This document shows positions 17,527 to 26,394 of a stretch of 64,000 bases of DNA, in pieces. The notes beneath the pieces were generated by a model that saw only the letters and a list, made by a program, of their open reading frames with translations, made no database searches and was not told the DNA's origin. The translations under genes and the position numbers were made by a program. Source of the DNA: Legionella tucsonensis (lineage in GTDB: Bacteria; Pseudomonadota; Gammaproteobacteria; Legionellales; Legionellaceae); contig NZ_LNZA01000001.1 of NCBI RefSeq assembly GCF_001468035.1, positions 2,687,838-2,751,837 of the forward strand, read 5' to 3'. Positions within the stretch are counted from its first letter, which is position 1. The number at the start of each line of letters is the position of its first letter.

Positions 17527-18411
17527 TTAGCCGATTTTTTTTAGTTCAGAATTAATCGTATTAATTTCATTAGTTACAATTGCTCCAGAAATAAACTCGC
17601 CAATTGATTTTTCACGCAAGACAATACTAAAAAAACCAATCCCTATACCTGTTACCCACCGCCAGGTGTGTTCCAGGGTTGATGGTGGTGAAATTTCATC
17701 CAACTGATCCACCTCTTTTTTTCCAGGATGAAATTCACGAAGAGAGCTCGCATAAGTAGCAATTACCTCAGCCACTTCTTGTGTCAATTCAGTTTGTTCA
17801 TACAGATATCTAAGAAAACGGTTTGCCATACTTAAGCGTGTAGCATAAAGTTCATCATCTTTTAGTTTGATACGTTCTAAGTGCAAAATATAATCTTCAA
17901 GGAGGTATCGTGGCCTCGTAATGGCATCAACTTTTTGAAAAACATCAGACACTTCCTTTTCATCCACATTTTCCACCCATAGATAAAACTGGCTTTGCAC
18001 CTCTTCTAATCGCTCCTTATATGCAAATACATTCAGCTCGCCAAGTTTTTCTTCAATTAACTGATTTACTGCATCCCGCTTTACTTTTTTTTCTGGAGAC
18101 AAAGTCACATCCACACCAAACTTCTGAAAAACCATACAGATAAACAAAGCAACAGTAATTGCTTTGAGTGAATAATCTAATTTTCCTCGCAAAGGCCTAA
18201 ACTCTAAATCATATACTGCTTGTAAGACCGCTAATTTTTTAGCATCTTCCTCTAGATAACCATTGTTTAGCCATTCAAAAATCAAAAAATTTACTGTGTC
18301 ATCTGCGTCTTTAAGTGCATAAGTATGGGTAATAAAATCAGTCCATCCTAAAAATTGAAGATATTTCCCTTCATGAAGAGCTTGAATGTATTCAGAACTG
18401 GCTGAGAGCAT
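17527..18411 (-). CDS. hypothetical protein, mostly helical
   Basis: 294 residues, not recognised. Charged and helical, with one hydrophobic stretch near residues 83-99 (ITVALFICMVFQKFGV) and another moderately hydrophobic one near 250-263. No signal peptide. The ATG is preceded by AAAGGAG at good spacing, so the start is secure. It is a single-gene unit, divergent from the small secreted protein at 18486 with only 74 bases between. A species-restricted protein, possibly a Dot/Icm substrate, is conceivable from genus context alone; nothing in the sequence proves it. Confidence 0.7.
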   Translation of the reverse strand: MLSASSEYIQALHEGKYLQFLGWTDFITHTYALKDADDTVNFLIFEWLNNGYLEEDAKKLAVLQAVYDLEFRPLRGKLDYSLKAITVALFICMVFQKFGVDVTLSPEKKVKRDAVNQLIEEKLGELNVFAYKERLEEVQSQFYLWVENVDEKEVSDVFQKVDAITRPRYLLEDYILHLERIKLKDDELYATRLSMANRFLRYLYEQTELTQEVAEVIATYASSLREFHPGKKEVDQLDEISPPSTLEHTWRWVTGIGIGFFSIVLREKSIGEFISGAIVTNEINTINSELKKIG

Positions 18412-18485
18412 AACGATCTCCTTTAATGCTTTTTTTGAATCTTATCCTATACTTAAAAAACATAAACATGCAAATGGTGCACACT

Positions 18486-18767
18486 ATGAAAAGGAAATGG
18501 TATGTTACTTTTGCTGTATCTCTTTTACCTTTTAATTTAGCTTTTGCAAATTGCGATTTAACCCAATTTCGTTGGGAATGTGATTTACCGGTACAAGTTA
18601 AACCTAAACCAGGAGCCACATCACTCGTATATTGTGGTAACTCCTACGGCTACATTACAAAACAGCAGTATGACATACTGGCCCGATATCAACGTGCCAA
18701 TGTTAATATGGTTTTAGATATTAATGGCGAATATATTGACAGTCCTTGTATCGGGGCGCAGAGATAG
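18486..18767 (+). CDS. small secreted cysteine-containing protein
   Basis: 93 residues. A signal peptide ends at LAFA, and the mature part starts NCDLTQFRW. Four cysteines (NCDL, WECDL, VYCGN, SPCIG) could make two disulfides in the periplasm. An upstream in-frame ATG at 18426 would put 20 residues before the signal peptide and has no advantage, so 18486 is chosen. Family not recognised. A repeat element follows the stop. Confidence 0.7.
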   Translation: MKRKWYVTFAVSLLPFNLAFANCDLTQFRWECDLPVQVKPKPGATSLVYCGNSYGYITKQQYDILARYQRANVNMVLDINGEYIDSPCIGAQR

Positions 18768-18816
18768 TACAATAGCTTGGATTTGACTCCCTTATTAACT
18801 TTTGGGGAATTATATT

Positions 18817-18892
18817 GGCCTGGGCGCAGCGAAGCTTGGGTTTTTCTGAAGCTTAGCTATCGGGGTTCCGCTGCGCTGCACCCAAGCTACAA
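18817..18892 (-). repeat. REP-like dispersed palindromic element, copy A
   Basis: A GC-rich 76-base patch in AT-rich surroundings. On the minus strand it begins GTAGCTTGGGT, passes through GCAGCGCAGCGG and AACCCCGATAGC, and closes with AAAAACCCAAGC and CGCTGCGCCCAGGC. AGCTTGGGT pairs with ACCCAAGCT, and GCGCAGCG pairs with CGCTGCGC. Its order of motifs matches the element at 60497 on the other strand. Confidence 0.55.
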
Positions 18893-18905
18893 GTAGATTA
18901 ATGAG

Positions 18906-19595
18906 ATGATCATTGAATTCGATGGTATTTCCATAGAAATATCAAGAAAAAAAATCAAAAACATGCACTTACGCATTTACCCCCCTGATGGTTTAGTTAA
19001 GGTAAGCGCTCCCCTTCGATTCAGTGAACAGCTTATCAGACAAAGTCTTGAATCTAAAAGTGCATGGATTCATCAGCAAAGAGAACGGATCCGCAATCGT
19101 TCTGTTGAGGAAGATTGCACCTTTAAAATGGGATCCACTGTAGCATTTCTGGGAAAAAAGTATTTATTGATCATTGAAGAACATCATGGCCCTACACAAA
19201 TTAAACTCAATAATGAACTGATATACTGTTATACTCAACCAAATAGTTCCCCTACTCAGATACAAACCATTCTTGAGCGTTGGTATAAACAGCAAATGCA
19301 AATATTACTCCCTGATCTCATTCAGCACTGGGAAGCAGTTATCGGAGTCAAAGTAGCTCAATGGGGAATAAGAAAAATGAAAACACGTTGGGGTTCATGT
19401 AACACCAACGCTGCACGTATCTGGTTAAATCTCAATCTAATCAAAAAAAAATCTATTTGTCTTGAGTATGTTCTTGTTCACGAATTAGTTCACTTATTAG
19501 AACCAAGTCATAATAAACGCTTTTATGGGTTAATGAGTAAGTTTATGCCACAATGGCGCGAATATGAATATCAACTTGAAGGACGTGTGCTTTGA
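18906..19595 (+). CDS. YgjP-like zinc metallopeptidase (DUF45)
   Basis: 229 residues, standard for the YgjP/SprT-related family. The metal motif HELVH lies near 191-195, followed by the third ligand in EPSHNKRFY; upstream is the family motif TRWGSC and KWGIRKMK-like sequence. Members are predicted soluble zinc peptidases. It overlaps the next gene by four bases, so the two proteins are made in step. ATG at 18906 is close to another ATG at 18901 that is out of frame. Confidence 0.85.
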   Translation: MIIEFDGISIEISRKKIKNMHLRIYPPDGLVKVSAPLRFSEQLIRQSLESKSAWIHQQRERIRNRSVEEDCTFKMGSTVAFLGKKYLLIIEEHHGPTQIKLNNELIYCYTQPNSSPTQIQTILERWYKQQMQILLPDLIQHWEAVIGVKVAQWGIRKMKTRWGSCNTNAARIWLNLNLIKKKSICLEYVLVHELVHLLEPSHNKRFYGLMSKFMPQWREYEYQLEGRVL

Positions 19596-20233
19596 TTGAT
19601 TACGACCAACTTGTTCATAAGCTTTGTAACCAAGGATTCTATATTATTGATGGATTTCTCGAACACTCTGAATGCCAATTATTACTTACAATGGCCAAGG
19701 AGTTGTATGAGCAAGGATTATTTCAAGGTGCTAAAATAGGCCTTAAACTTGAATTGCATAAAAATGAAGTTATTCGCACAGATGAAATTTTTTGGCTGGA
19801 TGAAGAGGAAAAAAATCCGGCAATACAAATCTTTTTAGAACGAATACAGAAGTTAGCTCAAATATTGAATCAGTCACTTTTTTTGGGTTTATATGAATTT
19901 GAAACACATTTTGCCACATATCAACCAGGTACTTATTATAAAAAACATATTGACCAATTCGCTACACAAAAAACGCGGAAAATTTCATGTGTGTATTATT
20001 TAAATAAGTCCTGGGAAGCTGAATTTGGAGGAGAATTAAAACTTTATAATATCCAAGATCAGTTAATTGAAACCGTTTTGCCATTAGAAAATCGTTTCAT
20101 ATGCTTTAATAGTGAACTACCTCATGAAGTGTGTATCACTCATCAGCCTCGATACAGTATTACCGGATGGATGAAAACTCGTTCTCATTTTTTGCTGAAT
20201 CAAGGTGAGTTTTCCAATCCGCTCTGCTTATAA
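19592..20233 (+). CDS. 2-oxoglutarate/Fe(II)-dependent oxygenase (prolyl hydroxylase-like)
   Basis: 213 residues. The double-stranded beta-helix iron ligands are visible as HID (in YKKHIDQF) and the distal His in ELPHEV, and the 2-oxoglutarate-binding Arg in RYSITGW about ten residues later. TYQPGTYYKKH is typical of prolyl-4-hydroxylase-like enzymes. It starts with TTG inside the stop of the preceding gene (TTGA, four-base overlap) with AAGGACG upstream, so translation is coupled. It should hydroxylate a protein or small substrate in the cytoplasm; the target is unknown. Confidence 0.85.
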   Translation: MIDYDQLVHKLCNQGFYIIDGFLEHSECQLLLTMAKELYEQGLFQGAKIGLKLELHKNEVIRTDEIFWLDEEEKNPAIQIFLERIQKLAQILNQSLFLGLYEFETHFATYQPGTYYKKHIDQFATQKTRKISCVYYLNKSWEAEFGGELKLYNIQDQLIETVLPLENRFICFNSELPHEVCITHQPRYSITGWMKTRSHFLLNQGEFSNPLCL

Positions 20234-20313
20234 TCGAACTGAACCAAACGCATGCTCGCGAAACAATATGATTATTGTGTATAATGATATTTTTTATTTT
20301 CACGTAATCTTCT

Positions 20314-21228
20314 ATGCATGCCTTAGATATTAAACAATTATATAAAACCTATGCTAATGGTGTACAGGCATTAAAAGGCATTGATTTAACCATACATAAG
20401 GGTGATTTTTTTGCTTTATTGGGTGCTAACGGTGCAGGAAAGTCGACAACCATTGGTTTAATTTCTACTTTACTCAATAAAACATCAGGTAGTATCAGTA
20501 TTCATGGTTATGATTTGGAAAAAGAACCAGAGAAAGCCAAATCCTGTTTAGGTCTTGTACCTCAAGAGATCAACCTTAATATTTTTGAAAACTGCGTACA
20601 GATCTTGCTAAATCAAGCAGGATATTATGGAATTTCACGAAAAAATGCACAACCGCGAGTTGACTCGCTCCTTCAACAATTAGGTCTTTGGGATAAAAGG
20701 CATTCTATAGCACGACACTTGTCCGGTGGAATGAAACGTCGGCTTATGATCGCCAGAGCATTAGTGCATCAACCGAAGGTACTCATTCTTGATGAGCCTA
20801 CAGCTGGCGTAGATATAGAAATCAGACACAGCATGTGGGAGTTCCTCACTCGAACCAACGCAGAAGGAACAACAATTATTCTCACGACCCACTACCTCGA
20901 AGAAGCAGAACAGTTATGTAAAAATATTGCCATCATTGATAAAGGAGAAATTATAAAAAATTCCTCGATGAAGGCTTTGCTGCAAACGTTGCGTCATCAA
21001 ACTTTTATCTTTAACACAGAAAACCGTATCGATATTTTACCCGATTTATATCCTTTTAAACCCACTCTAATTGATAGCACAACTGTAGAACTTCGTGTCG
21101 ATAACGATTTGAATTTAAATGATGCATTTGCACTGTTTACCCAACACGGAATAAAAATTCATAGTATGCGAAATAAAACCAATCGTTTGGAAGAACTTTT
21201 TTTGGATCTTATAAAAAATGGCCATTAA
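20314..21228 (+). CDS. yadG: ABC transporter ATP-binding protein (YadG family)
   Basis: 304 residues against 308 in E. coli YadG. Walker A GANGAGKSTT, the signature HLSGGMKRRLMIA, Walker B VLILDEPTAGVD, and the H-loop in LTTHYLEEAE are complete. The C-terminal extension after about 220 is shared by the family. It overlaps the permease gene by 11 bases. The YadGH exporter has no established substrate. No clear ribosome site precedes the ATG at 20314. Confidence 0.92.
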   Translation: MHALDIKQLYKTYANGVQALKGIDLTIHKGDFFALLGANGAGKSTTIGLISTLLNKTSGSISIHGYDLEKEPEKAKSCLGLVPQEINLNIFENCVQILLNQAGYYGISRKNAQPRVDSLLQQLGLWDKRHSIARHLSGGMKRRLMIARALVHQPKVLILDEPTAGVDIEIRHSMWEFLTRTNAEGTTIILTTHYLEEAEQLCKNIAIIDKGEIIKNSSMKALLQTLRHQTFIFNTENRIDILPDLYPFKPTLIDSTTVELRVDNDLNLNDAFALFTQHGIKIHSMRNKTNRLEELFLDLIKNGH

Positions 21229-21991
21229 ACAACAAGTTATTGCATTATATACTTTGGTAAGGCGCGAGCTTGTGCGCATGCTTCGCATTGCAAGCCAAGT
21301 TTTTTTTCCTCCAGTAATTACAACCACACTGTACTTCCTCATTTTCGGTAGTTTAATCGGACCACGTATCGGTTCCATTCAAGGGGTGAGCTATCCAATG
21401 TTTATTGCTCCTGGATTGATTATGATGTCAGTCATTGTTAATTCATACGGTAATGTATCTTCTTCGCTTTATAGTATTCGCTTCCAAAAAAGTATAGAGG
21501 AAATGCTTGTCAGTCCAATACATAACAGCCTCTTGCTGCTTGGTTATGTTTTGGGTGGCGTTTTTAGAGGACTTATCGTTGCCGCGTTGGTGTATCTTAT
21601 TGCCTGTTTTTTCTTAACCATTGAATTAAGTCACTTACCGATGACCCTGTTGGTTGTATTACTCGTATCTGCTGTATTTTCTCTAGCAGGTTTCACAAAT
21701 GCAATGGTTGCACGAAATTTTGATGATATTATGATTATTCCAACCTTTATACTTACTCCACTCACTTATTTAGGTGGAGTATTTTACAGCATTAATATGC
21801 TTCCAGAGTTTTGGCAAAAAGTATCATGGTTAAATCCCATTTTATATATGGTTAATGCACTGAGACAAGCAATGATTGGTCAAAGTGAGGTCAATATCAG
21901 TTTAGCCATGGGAATTATTTGTCTTATGTTAGCGTTACTTACCTGCATTAATATGATTTTATTAAAAAAAGGAGTAGGGTTTCGCGAATAA
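21218..21991 (+). CDS. yadH: ABC-2 type permease (YadH family)
   Basis: 257 residues, against 256 for E. coli YadH. Six hydrophobic segments; the ABC-2 hallmark LTYLGGVFYSINMLPEFW near the C-terminal third and IRFQKSIEEMLVSP before the second segment. It forms the membrane part of an exporter with YadG, and its reading frame begins inside yadG, which ensures coupled synthesis. The inner membrane is the expected site. Confidence 0.93.
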   Translation: MAIKQQVIALYTLVRRELVRMLRIASQVFFPPVITTTLYFLIFGSLIGPRIGSIQGVSYPMFIAPGLIMMSVIVNSYGNVSSSLYSIRFQKSIEEMLVSPIHNSLLLLGYVLGGVFRGLIVAALVYLIACFFLTIELSHLPMTLLVVLLVSAVFSLAGFTNAMVARNFDDIMIIPTFILTPLTYLGGVFYSINMLPEFWQKVSWLNPILYMVNALRQAMIGQSEVNISLAMGIICLMLALLTCINMILLKKGVGFRE

Positions 21992-22112
21992 TCATAAATT
22001 CAAATGATTAAAAGTGAAAAATACAATTTCAGATTTAATCACGGATACTGCTTGCTTTATCTCAGAAATTCCCTGGGTTACGCACTTCGCTTCGCCAAGG
22101 AGCCGCAACTTG

Positions 22113-22850
22113 TTAAATTGTTGGCGGAGTCTGACAAATTAATGAGATATCAGCCATAGAAGCAACCTGAGCGGCATCTGTTGTGGTACTCGTTGATGTA
22201 CTCGTTATCTCAACAGTAGAAACAAAGGATACACTATCGGCACCACTACCACTTCCAGTATTGGCAGTCCTGCCTGTTTCAGTTTCGATTGCTGAAACAG
22301 CTGTAGCCGCTGCAATTTTAACCTCTCCCTCTTTGGGAAATGGAGCATTTTCCATACGATCAGCAGTAACACGAACACTTGTACCTGGTCGAAGATATTC
22401 GCCTCTGGCCAAAACAAGCCCATCCATCACTTGAATGTAAGTCTCTTTTCCAACTACGTAAACACGAATATGCGTTCCAAGTATTGCAAGCGATAAAATT
22501 GGAGTTTTAAGTGATTCTTTTATGTTTTCTGGAGTCTTTATTTCAAGTTTACCCTTACTCAACTCCGCCTTAATCTGTACAGATTCCTTAGGAGCATAAG
22601 CCAAAATTTTGTAGTTCGAATCTGCTCCCATACTAACCAATGCGCCGTTTGCATATTGAAGATTCGCTGCGGCATCATCACCAGTAACTACTTCATCACC
22701 AACTTCTACGCTAGATCCACGAGTAATCCCTCGCTCAGCACCATTATGACGCACTACAACTTCTTTTTGGGTGAATAAAACAGTGGCAGCAGATTGAGCA
22801 AATAACTGAGTAGCTAGCATCAATAATCCTGTAAATATTACTTTTTTCAT
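22113..22850 (-). CDS. FecR-domain periplasmic protein
   Basis: 245 residues with signal peptide (cleavage near LFAQ-SA). The FecR-type domain spans about 28-150: GSSVEVGDEVVTGDDAAANLQ, GALVSMGADSNYKI, then LAILGTHIRVYV, matching the usual 'G-T-x-F-x-V' element. The tail (about 195-235) is a low-complexity Ser/Thr/Ala linker (TSTSTSTTTD). Such proteins often stand next to CHASE2-domain cyclases or kinases, as here (gap of 82 bases to the cyclase upstream), and may present a ligand to the cyclase's periplasmic domain. The last is inference. Confidence 0.82.
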   Translation of the reverse strand: MKKVIFTGLLMLATQLFAQSAATVLFTQKEVVVRHNGAERGITRGSSVEVGDEVVTGDDAAANLQYANGALVSMGADSNYKILAYAPKESVQIKAELSKGKLEIKTPENIKESLKTPILSLAILGTHIRVYVVGKETYIQVMDGLVLARGEYLRPGTSVRVTADRMENAPFPKEGEVKIAAATAVSAIETETGRTANTGSGSGADSVSFVSTVEITSTSTSTTTDAAQVASMADISLICQTPPTI

Positions 22851-22932
22851 ATATATTCCTGTACAATTTTTCCCATTACAAAGTAGTTACAATCCTTAAC
22901 CATTAAGATTCTTTCGATAAAATAATGAAAGA

Positions 22933-25176
22933 TCATTTATGCTGATGCATGTAAATTCCGTCCCAGTTTTCAGGAGGAGGTGTTTCCTTAAATGTTTTAA
23001 CACGTTCAAGATACATCTGATATAAATAAACATTTGGAAATTTGGTTTTTAGCATAGCAAATTTTTTTCCTGCGGACGACCAATTCTGCGCATAATACTC
23101 TTCTAAAGCTTTATGGTACTCTTCTAACTGAGTTAAAACCTCTTCAGAAACCTCACTATCCTTACCTAGAGGCTGATAGATAGTCAATCCGCTTTTTCGT
23201 CCCTTAACAGTAATTTTATCTATGGTTCTCCAGACAAACTGATCTTGTCCTGCATGTGTTTTATCACTCACTAAAATAGTAACTTGGTAAAATTTTGTTA
23301 AATCTTGTAAACGTGAAGCGAGATTCACTGTATCGCCAATGACTGTATACGCACGGCGAAATTCTGAACCCATATCGCCAACATTCATCAATCCAGTCGC
23401 TAAGCCAATACCAAAATTGACTGCAGGTAAGTTTTTTTCCTGCATTTTTTCATTGATTTCTGGCAGTTGCTTTGCCATTGTAAGAGAACACATAATCGCA
23501 TGAGATGCATGCTCTTCATCTTGCATAGGGGCGCCCCAAAACGCAACGATCATATCTCCTACATATTTATCGATTGTTCCTCTAAAGCTAAAAATTATTT
23601 CAGTAATTGGCGTGAAAAAAGCATTTAACAATCTTTTCACATGAGTTGCATCTAAAGACTCGCTAAGATCGGTAAAATTCCGTATGTCACTAAATAAAAC
23701 TGTCATATTACGTTCTTGTCCTTCCATACTGTATTGATCAGGGGATTCTATAAGCTCTTTAACATAATCTTCTGGCACATATTGGCCAAATAACTGATTT
23801 ATTTTTCTTTTTTGCCTTCTTTCAATAATAAATAAATAAGCATAATTCGTTACAGTCAAAAGTACGATTAAGGTTAAAATCAATGCTATAGGAAGATATA
23901 GACTTTTATAGACAAACAAATAAATAGATAAGGCCCAGATACCGATAATATTTATCATGGCCAGGATCAAGATTCTGGAAACACTCAAAATGGAAAATAT
24001 AAAAGTAAAAAATACTCCAATTAATATTAAATACAACCGAGCTTTAGGTGTCTTCCAATTATATTCTGATACCAGTTGCTGCCCAACAATACCTTGAACC
24101 ATATTTCCTACCATCTCTACTCCAGGATATGATTGTGCAACCGGTGATTGGTGCAGATCAGCCAAAAGGATTATCGTTGAGCCAATTACGGCAATTGCCC
24201 CTTGTAATTGCTTTGGATTAACTTTGTCTCGGATGATATCTGTCGCAGAATAATAATCCTGCGATCCAATCTGTCCCCAAAATGGAATAAGAATCTGTCC
24301 ATACGCGTTTGTAGGTATGAATACATTACCCATTTGAATCCCATACAATTGATGATGATGTGTTTTAAGGGTAATGTGTTTTACCATCAAATAGTTCATT
24401 GCAGTTGCAAGCGCCAATGTAGCGTATAGTTTGTTATTATAGCTTGCTAACATAAGCCCATGACGTATCGTTCCGTCCAAATCCGGTACGTTTGTGACTG
24501 CTCCTGCTTGTGTCGATGCTTTTAAAAATAATGGTAAACAACCGTTATATCCGGAAAATTGATGAAGAGGGAGATTGTCTCTGTATAAATAATTTTCTTC
24601 TGGATTAGTTAAAGGTGAAGGTAACTCTCCCTTTCTAATTTCTTTGTCATTATGAAATAAAAAACCCAACACCACATTGTGATCCAATAATGATTCAGCC
24701 AGAATACGATCGTTATCCACTTTGGGAGCAATTTGCTTAAGTAAACCAGGTAGCTGCTTTTGTCCTGCGGGTAATTGGGGCATTAATTTCTGTAACTCAT
24801 CCTTGAGACCTATTGCATAATTTACTTCTGCCTCAGCCATAACGATATCTGTTGCTATGGTCACAACACCATTTTGTTTTAACTTATTAATTAAAGCAGC
24901 CATTTTGTTTCTAGGCCAAGGCCATCGTCCCTCTTGTTCCACTGACTTATTATCAATATCAATGATTACAATTCGAGGAATTGTTTGATGTGGACGCAAG
25001 TTTAATTGAACGACTTGATCATAAGTTCGATAGTCCAGCTGAGTAATAAATGAACTAAGAAGAGGAATATGAGTTACATCAGCCAAAAAGATAAGAGCCG
25101 ACCAGAAAAGCCCTAAAAGAACTTGTGTTCCTTTAGACCTTATTGATTTTGGCGAGAAATAACGTTCCTTCTTCAC
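22933..25176 (-). CDS. CHASE2-domain adenylate cyclase (class III)
   Basis: 747 residues. One N-terminal membrane segment (about 18-34), a periplasmic CHASE2 sensor (about 40-370; YDQVVQLNLRPHQ, IVIIDIDNKSVEQEGRWPWPR, DIVMAE), three more membrane segments (about 378-445) and a cytoplasmic cyclase domain (about 485-660). In the catalytic core LFSDIRNFT supplies metal Asp, DKYVGDMIVAFWG the second Asp and the purine-specifying Lys, and VIGDTVNLASRL the Asp and transition-state Arg. The Lys/Asp pair favours ATP over GTP. It should make cAMP in response to an envelope signal, probably with the FecR protein encoded just downstream. Confidence 0.93.
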   Translation of the reverse strand: MKKERYFSPKSIRSKGTQVLLGLFWSALIFLADVTHIPLLSSFITQLDYRTYDQVVQLNLRPHQTIPRIVIIDIDNKSVEQEGRWPWPRNKMAALINKLKQNGVVTIATDIVMAEAEVNYAIGLKDELQKLMPQLPAGQKQLPGLLKQIAPKVDNDRILAESLLDHNVVLGFLFHNDKEIRKGELPSPLTNPEENYLYRDNLPLHQFSGYNGCLPLFLKASTQAGAVTNVPDLDGTIRHGLMLASYNNKLYATLALATAMNYLMVKHITLKTHHHQLYGIQMGNVFIPTNAYGQILIPFWGQIGSQDYYSATDIIRDKVNPKQLQGAIAVIGSTIILLADLHQSPVAQSYPGVEMVGNMVQGIVGQQLVSEYNWKTPKARLYLILIGVFFTFIFSILSVSRILILAMINIIGIWALSIYLFVYKSLYLPIALILTLIVLLTVTNYAYLFIIERRQKRKINQLFGQYVPEDYVKELIESPDQYSMEGQERNMTVLFSDIRNFTDLSESLDATHVKRLLNAFFTPITEIIFSFRGTIDKYVGDMIVAFWGAPMQDEEHASHAIMCSLTMAKQLPEINEKMQEKNLPAVNFGIGLATGLMNVGDMGSEFRRAYTVIGDTVNLASRLQDLTKFYQVTILVSDKTHAGQDQFVWRTIDKITVKGRKSGLTIYQPLGKDSEVSEEVLTQLEEYHKALEEYYAQNWSSAGKKFAMLKTKFPNVYLYQMYLERVKTFKETPPPENWDGIYMHQHK

Positions 25177-25293
25177 TAAATATCGTCCTTAAATACTTTC
25201 CTTAACAAAACCAGAAAGTGGGCAATCCCGTGTCCCGTTTACAACTCACTAGATTAAGTCGCAAGGCTCTGATATTAGCATTGTAAATAGGAC

Positions 25294-26268
25294 CTAACCA
25301 AATTGATATTCTAATGCAGCTAGAGTTTGATAACTCTGAAAAATTCCACCCGCATTATAATATTTTTCTTCAACACGAATGGTTGCATTTTTATAAGTTA
25401 TGGCAATACCCCCGCCTACACGGAACCCGCTTTTATCCATATTCAATTGAGGAAGGGAACCACTTATTATGCTTGCAGGATCAACAAGTGGACGACTATT
25501 TGAAAATTGTGCTACTTGAATTAACCCTCCGCTAATGAAAGGCATGACCGAAGGCTTAATAAAATAACCCAATTCAATATTTTCCAAAATTAAAGTAGCT
25601 TTATTTGTTAATGGTTCAATCACTTGAAATATGGCAGTAGATGGGAAAAAGTAATTATACCTTCCAGTATTAATTTCACTGTACAACACCCCGAGATTAG
25701 CTCTCATCAAAAACTGTTTCCAAGTTTTTCTATAAATTCCATTTACGCTTACAAACCAATTGTTATTATTATTAGTTGCTTGAGCAATTAGTGGGGTTGG
25801 ATCTACCGCAATTTCGGTTAAAGTAATCAATTTATTGTAACCATAACCTCCCGACACATCAGCATAAATTTGAGGAGTGAAGATTTTAAATATATGGCCA
25901 AAAATTGTATTATTATGTATGGTCTGATCTGAAGTGGTTATAAATCCTGGGCTCAGTAAAAACTTGGAGTTAAGTGCAGTATCAATACCAAAATAATAAA
26001 TACCTGCCATCATGGTCTGGCCTAAGAAAATGTGGTCGGCTCCTGCAGAATAAAGATTTGAATGTCCATTATATCGGTTAAAATTTTCACCTGAAGTCGA
26101 ATCAAAATTAAAATCGGTATACCCATAGAGAAATTCTGGTGTTATTTTTCTTAAGTATTTCGGAATCTTTGTGTTATTTGTTGTTTCATCTTTTGACAAC
26201 GTATTTGCATTGACGCAGAATCCACTGCATATCAAAAAAACTGATAAAATTAAGGATTGTATTTTCAT
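25294..26268 (-). CDS. outer-membrane beta-barrel protein (putative)
   Basis: 324 residues after a signal peptide ending in CVNA-NT. The mature chain is rich in alternating aromatic/polar strands (GYTDFNFDSTS, WFVSVNGIYRKTW, IELGYFIKPSVMPFISGG, ATIRVEEKYYNAGG) and ends in a barrel-like signature with terminal aromatic context (ALEYQFG). This is the pattern of a porin-like or autotransporter-type barrel. The longer frame starts at 26298, but ATG 26268 begins a clean signal peptide. It is on the same strand as the cyclase, 117 bases upstream of it, and may be co-expressed. Family not identified. Confidence 0.65.
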   Translation of the reverse strand: MKIQSLILSVFLICSGFCVNANTLSKDETTNNTKIPKYLRKITPEFLYGYTDFNFDSTSGENFNRYNGHSNLYSAGADHIFLGQTMMAGIYYFGIDTALNSKFLLSPGFITTSDQTIHNNTIFGHIFKIFTPQIYADVSGGYGYNKLITLTEIAVDPTPLIAQATNNNNNWFVSVNGIYRKTWKQFLMRANLGVLYSEINTGRYNYFFPSTAIFQVIEPLTNKATLILENIELGYFIKPSVMPFISGGLIQVAQFSNSRPLVDPASIISGSLPQLNMDKSGFRVGGGIAITYKNATIRVEEKYYNAGGIFQSYQTLAALEYQFG

Positions 26269-26394
26269 CACATCTAAATTCCTTTTCAGAGAAGGCATTC
26301 ACTTTTGGGGTATAATCATAAACTTAAAATATAAGATTATTCAAGAACGGAGTCATAGAGATACTACAAAACAGTGTTTCTATTTTAGAGTTTT

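Noticed and set aside
18426-18485. Longer start for the small secreted protein
   Set aside because: The 20 extra residues would bury the signal peptide; ATG 18486 directly begins a proper one.
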